This document shows positions 60,965 to 64,000 of a stretch of DNA of 64,000 nt, one piece after another. The DNA is from Nocardia grenadensis NBRC 108939. GTDB taxonomy: Bacteria > Actinomycetota > Actinomycetes > Mycobacteriales > Mycobacteriaceae. The DNA is taken from the NCBI RefSeq assembly GCF_001613445.1, contig NZ_BDCJ01000017.1, positions 124,001 to 188,000 of the forward strand, read 5' to 3'. The notes beneath the pieces were generated by a model. The model did not search any database, was not told where the DNA came from, and saw nothing but the letters and a program-made list of their open reading frames with translations. The position numbers and the translations under genes are program-made. The stretch's first letter is position 1; every line of letters begins with the position of its first letter.

Positions 60965-61750
60965 ATGTCCACTCCACGGAAAACCCCGCGCCAGCAGCGC
61001 TCGGAGTTCACCTTCGACGCGATCCTGGACGCGGCTGCTCGACTTTTCCAGCAGCTCGGCTACGCGGCGACCACCACCAACAAGGTCGCCGAACTGGCGG
61101 GCGTCTCGATCGGCACGCTCTACCACTACGTCCCCAACAAAGACGCCCTGCTCTACGCACTCGCCGACCGCCACCTGCGCCAGGCCACGGCCGCCCTGCT
61201 CACCGAAACCGCATCCTTGCGTTGCGCGGGGCCACCGCTCGAGGAAACCGTGCACCGGCTGATCACCTCGGTCGCCGACCTACACCGTATCCAGCCGCAG
61301 ATGCACCGGTTGTTGTTCGACCGATCACCGCGCACCCCCGAAGGTCTCGCCCGGCTGCGCGAACTCGAGCAGCGTCTCGCCGCCGAAGTCGCCTACCACC
61401 TGCGCCGCCTCGAGGTCGGCGGCCCCGACCCCGACTTGAACGCCCTACTGTTCGTGCAGGCCGTCGAAGCCCAGGTCCACGGGGCGGTCCTCGACCCGCC
61501 GGAGGGCAGAACCACAGACGAGTGCCTGGCGGCCGTGATCGCCTTCTGGACCCGGTCGCTGCGTGATCAGCGACGGCCGACCGGATCAGCCGATTTCCGC
61601 GGCGGTGAGGGTCGTCGCGATCCGCCGCCGGCCAACGCCCGGCGCCTCGGCCAGGCCGGAGGCGGTCGGACCGAAAGCGCTCGGAACACGGCTTCAGCCG
61701 AATCGGAATCCGAAAAGTCGAACGTTTCGCGTCGTCAGAAGCGTTCGTGA
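60965..61750 (+). CDS. TetR-family regulator with C-terminal extension
   Basis: A 261-residue regulator. The HTH is FTFDAILDAAARLFQQLGYA, TTTNKVAELAGVSIGTLYHY and VPNKDALLYAL; the ligand domain runs to about residue 200. The last ~60 residues (GGEGRRDPPPANARRLG and a Ser/Glu-rich end) are unusual for the family and may be read-through of an ancestral stop. ATG at 60965 is used. Its end overlaps the EspG-like gene on the other strand by 16 bases. Probably controls the divergent hydrolase. Confidence 0.86.
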   Translation: MSTPRKTPRQQRSEFTFDAILDAAARLFQQLGYAATTTNKVAELAGVSIGTLYHYVPNKDALLYALADRHLRQATAALLTETASLRCAGPPLEETVHRLITSVADLHRIQPQMHRLLFDRSPRTPEGLARLRELEQRLAAEVAYHLRRLEVGGPDPDLNALLFVQAVEAQVHGAVLDPPEGRTTDECLAAVIAFWTRSLRDQRRPTGSADFRGGEGRRDPPPANARRLGQAGGGRTESARNTASAESESEKSNVSRRQKRS

Positions 61751-62544
61751 TCTTCGCGATAGTCGCTGAGGGTGCGTTCGAGCAGGCTGTTCAGGTGGGC
61801 GGACAGTTCAGCGGTATCAGTGGGGATGGCGTGGACCCTGGCAGTGGCACGGACGCGGTAGCGGCCATCGGGGTAGTCCATGATGTGGAAGTCCCGGGCC
61901 GCCGCCGGTCGGTGATCGTAGGCACCACCCGGGTAGACGGCGATATGGGCGACCGTTGAGCGGGGGCGTTCGAAGAAGCGGTGGGCGGCGTCGCGTGCAG
62001 GCGGGGCCGTGTCGTCGAAGAAGGCCGTGAACGGCCGGTCGGCCGGTGCGTCGATTTCCGCTCGATCCATTCGAATCTCCGGGCCGCTGCCCCGGGGCAC
62101 ATCGGGGAAGGCGGCGAGGACGCGGCGGGTGAGGGTGTGCGCGGAGACGAACGCTATCCGGACGTGGCCGCCGCGGTCGGTTTCGGCGGTCGAGTCCTGG
62201 GTGACCAGTACAGCGCCTCGGCCGGCGACGGCCGCGTGCATGCGCACCTGAGCGGTAGCATCGGCTTCTGCGCGTGGCAATACGGGACGGGCCGCGCCCG
62301 CGAATCCGGCAACCTCGATCCGCGCCTCCGGTTGCACCAGTATCCGGAGCGGGCCGTAGAGGTCTTCGTCGAACACAGTGCGCAGCCGAGCAGCTGCGGC
62401 CTTATAGGCGTGCTCGTAGGCGGCGGCGGTTTCCTCGACCGATCGGTAGCGCAGCGGATAGGGCAGCACGTCACGGCCGATGGCATGCCAGAGCACCGTG
62501 AATTCGAGCGCCGACAGGTTCCAGGCGGTGCGGGTGGAATCCAC
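61735..62544 (-). CDS. ESX secretion-associated EspG-family chaperone
   Basis: A 269-residue protein whose fold and sequence steps (WNLSALEFTVLWHAIGRDVL, PYPLRYRS, LRILVQPEARIEVAGFAGAA, VHAIPTDTAELSAHLNSLLE, LSDYREDHERF) match the EspG family of type VII secretion chaperones, which bind PE/PPE pairs in the cytoplasm. GTG at 62544 is the start. It follows the PPE-like gene in the same orientation, three bases apart, as in ESX loci. No ESX ATPase or EccC is in the window. Confidence 0.85.
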   Translation of the reverse strand: MDSTRTAWNLSALEFTVLWHAIGRDVLPYPLRYRSVEETAAAYEHAYKAAAARLRTVFDEDLYGPLRILVQPEARIEVAGFAGAARPVLPRAEADATAQVRMHAAVAGRGAVLVTQDSTAETDRGGHVRIAFVSAHTLTRRVLAAFPDVPRGSGPEIRMDRAEIDAPADRPFTAFFDDTAPPARDAAHRFFERPRSTVAHIAVYPGGAYDHRPAAARDFHIMDYPDGRYRVRATARVHAIPTDTAELSAHLNSLLERTLSDYREDHERF

Positions 62545-62547
62545 TCG

Positions 62548-63909
62548 CTACTCCCCCAGGACGGGCGGCACGGTTTTCCGGCGGTGTTCCGGGTCGAGGC
62601 CGGTCAGCTCGTCACCGTGCTGCTGAGTGACCAGCGCTTCGGCTATCGCGGACTTCTGCTTCTCCTTGTCGTCCTCGCCTTTACCGCGGGAGCCGGGCGG
62701 CATCATCGCACCAGGCGTCGCACTGCGACCCGATGCGGTGCCGGCACCGCTACTCGTGACCGCCGCGCCGGGCCGGCCCACTCCGGGACCGTCGACCGTA
62801 CGTCCCGGTATCGGTGCGGCGGGGACGCCGGGACCGCCCGGAGAGATACCGACCGGACTGCCTGGACCGCCGGGAGTGGTGGCCGGGCTACCGAGCGGGC
62901 TGGCCGGTCCGGTGGGCACGCTGACACCAGGTCCGGTGGTGGACGCGGTAGTCGTGTCGAGTCCTGCCGGACTCTCGGTCGTGGCGCCCGGGTCCGCCTG
63001 TATCGGGGACGGGATCTGGGTTTCGTCCGAGTCCTGTTCGCTGGTTCCGGGCGTGGTCGCGGACGGTTGGGCGCCGTCGTCGGAGGTCGTCGAAGGCTGC
63101 GTCTCGGTCGAGGTGGAGCCGGGTGGGACCGAACTCGGCGGAACCGGGCCGGGAGCGTCGGGTTCGTGAACAGGGTTGTATGCCAACGGGATACGGGGCT
63201 GTCCCGTATCCCCCTCCCGGATCCCGGGCTGATAGACGCGTTCGAGCACGGAATAGGTGGCGAGTTCGGCGGCGCTGGTGCGGTCGCTGTCCATTTTCCA
63301 GCTGGGCCCCGGCACCCAGCCGGCGACGGTGCTGGCCCAGCCGGTATCGGGTGCGGGCTGCACATTCTGTTTGGTCACCTCGACCGCGGATTTCACGACG
63401 CCGACCTTATCGGCCACGATTTTGGTCCCGGCCACGAGATTCTGTGCCTTCGTCACATAATCGGCGATTCCGCCGGCCGCCGCCGCGGCCGAAGCCCCGC
63501 TCCACGACTCGGCGATGGCTTTGCCGATAGCGGGCCCGAACTCGTTCAACCCGGTCTCGAGTTTCCCGGCCCGCGCGATCCACATCTGATGCAAGGTGTC
63601 CATGGCAGAGACGTCGATAGACTGAGCTTTCCGATACAGATCGTCCAGATCCTCGCTGCGCACATTGCCGAACATCTGTTCCGGGATTCGAGGGTTGTGG
63701 AATTCGCCGTCGAAACTATTGTCGGTGAGGTCCTGAATACGATTCCGCGCGGCAATGGCCTCGGGACTCTGGTCCCCGTACGCGGCAGCCAGCGCCTGCG
63801 CGGCGGCATCCATATCCGCGGCCCCGGCGACCACGGCGCCCAGCGGCCCCCGCATCGCCAAGGCCCCCAGATTCACGATCACTTCACCGAACGACGGCAA
63901 ACCGAACAT
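62548..63909 (-). CDS. ESX-associated PPE/WXG-like protein with proline-rich C-terminus
   Basis: A 453-residue protein. The N-terminal ~200 residues are helical with the WxG-like turn ESWSGASAAAAAGGIADYV and long amphipathic helices (YRKAQSIDVSAMDTLHQMWI, ATVAGW), resembling WXG/PPE-type ESX substrates or substrate-like proteins; no PPE motif is evident. Residues ~245-400 are low-complexity Pro/Ser/Thr/Gly, and the end is charged (KGEDDKEKQKSAIAEALVTQ). ATG at 63909 is used. It is coupled to the EspG-like gene downstream (3-base gap) and likely belongs to one ESX operon continuing off the right edge. Confidence 0.75.
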   Translation of the reverse strand: MFGLPSFGEVIVNLGALAMRGPLGAVVAGAADMDAAAQALAAAYGDQSPEAIAARNRIQDLTDNSFDGEFHNPRIPEQMFGNVRSEDLDDLYRKAQSIDVSAMDTLHQMWIARAGKLETGLNEFGPAIGKAIAESWSGASAAAAAGGIADYVTKAQNLVAGTKIVADKVGVVKSAVEVTKQNVQPAPDTGWASTVAGWVPGPSWKMDSDRTSAAELATYSVLERVYQPGIREGDTGQPRIPLAYNPVHEPDAPGPVPPSSVPPGSTSTETQPSTTSDDGAQPSATTPGTSEQDSDETQIPSPIQADPGATTESPAGLDTTTASTTGPGVSVPTGPASPLGSPATTPGGPGSPVGISPGGPGVPAAPIPGRTVDGPGVGRPGAAVTSSGAGTASGRSATPGAMMPPGSRGKGEDDKEKQKSAIAEALVTQQHGDELTGLDPEHRRKTVPPVLGE

Positions 63910-63921
63910 CCCGCTCCCCCT

Positions 63922-64000
63922 CAGCCGACCTGATTGTAATCCTGCGAGTTGCTGGAGTCCTGCTCCTGCACACGATCCAGCGAAACCTGGATGGTATCGG
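63922..64000 (-). CDS. Partial protein (C-terminus), probably ESX-locus
   Basis: The reverse strand reads in from the right edge and ends with TGA at 63922-63924, 13 bases before the PPE-like ATG. The visible residues are DTIQVSLDRVQEQDSSNSQD, then YNQVG. The helical, Gln/Asp/Ser-rich tail resembles the C-termini of small WXG100-like or ESX-associated proteins. Too short to assign. Confidence 0.6.

Overview
The window is high-GC actinobacterial chromosome, most likely Nocardia or a close mycolic-acid-producing relative. Evidence: a gene block in the same order as Mycobacterium tuberculosis Rv0433-Rv0427c (YbdK-type glutamate-cysteine ligase, sodC, LytR_C protein, DUF3263 protein, def, GNAT, xthA) followed by thiC and thiD; a CDC48-like AAA ATPase related to Rv0435c; a fused HadA/HadB dehydratase, a KasA/KasB-like synthase, a mycolyltransferase-like esterase and a WS/DGAT acyltransferase; and EspG/PPE-like ESX genes at the right edge. 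Starts are often GTG or TTG, and several genes look leaderless. Family assignments come from reading the proteins; no searches were run.

Layout. 0-3.2 kb: small stress membrane protein, FabH-like synthase, SRPBCC protein, lipoprotein. 3.5-11.8 kb: CDC48-like ATPase and a complete overlapping Mrp Na+/H+ antiporter operon (mrpA, with a C-terminal MrpB-like domain, then C-D-E-F-G). 11.75-19.3 kb: PAP2 membrane protein and the block conserved with M. tuberculosis. 19.3-27.6 kb: thiamine genes (TPP riboswitch-thiC, and thiD) with two Uma2-family paralogues, plus an NmrA-like protein, an XRE regulator/SnoaL pair and a divergent KAS/TetR pair sharing a palindrome. 27.7-31.5 kb: a glycosyltransferase remnant, a WS/DGAT acyltransferase and, convergent to it, a mycolyltransferase-like enzyme preceded by two 38-residue peptide genes. 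32.1-36.4 kb: an AraC regulator divergent from a four-gene set (ABM monooxygenase, HSL-type hydrolase, class II histone-deacetylase-like amidohydrolase, SnoaL protein). 37.3 kb: a secreted octapeptide-repeat protein.

38.2-52.9 kb is a mosaic of mobile-element debris and acquired genes: truncated VOC and HEPN genes meeting at a breakpoint, a duplicated resolvase fragment, a zinc-ribbon/membrane gene pair behind two terminator hairpins, a serine resolvase, a complete IS5-family element, an N-terminal Tn3 transposase fragment that interrupts a small gene, and broken kstD and phnD remnants. Three copies of a two-dyad module with constant 37-bp spacing, and a fourth related dyad beside the resolvase, are probably resolution sites. 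Intact genes in this stretch (GlxA regulator, HD protein, DUF1963 protein, HadAB, methyltransferase, GNAT, MarR, RidA) look chromosomal. 53-62 kb holds ordinary accessory metabolism (TetR/hydrolase pairs, SDR, VOC, DUF1990, secreted proteins). 61.7-64 kb begins an ESX-associated locus.

The strongest candidate for something undescribed is the paired 38-aa peptides with their mycolyltransferase-like partner (30.08-31.49 kb). The layout recalls corynebacterial PorA/PorH, which are mycoloylated small pore peptides, although no sequence homology is claimed. No rRNA, tRNA or CRISPR array was seen.
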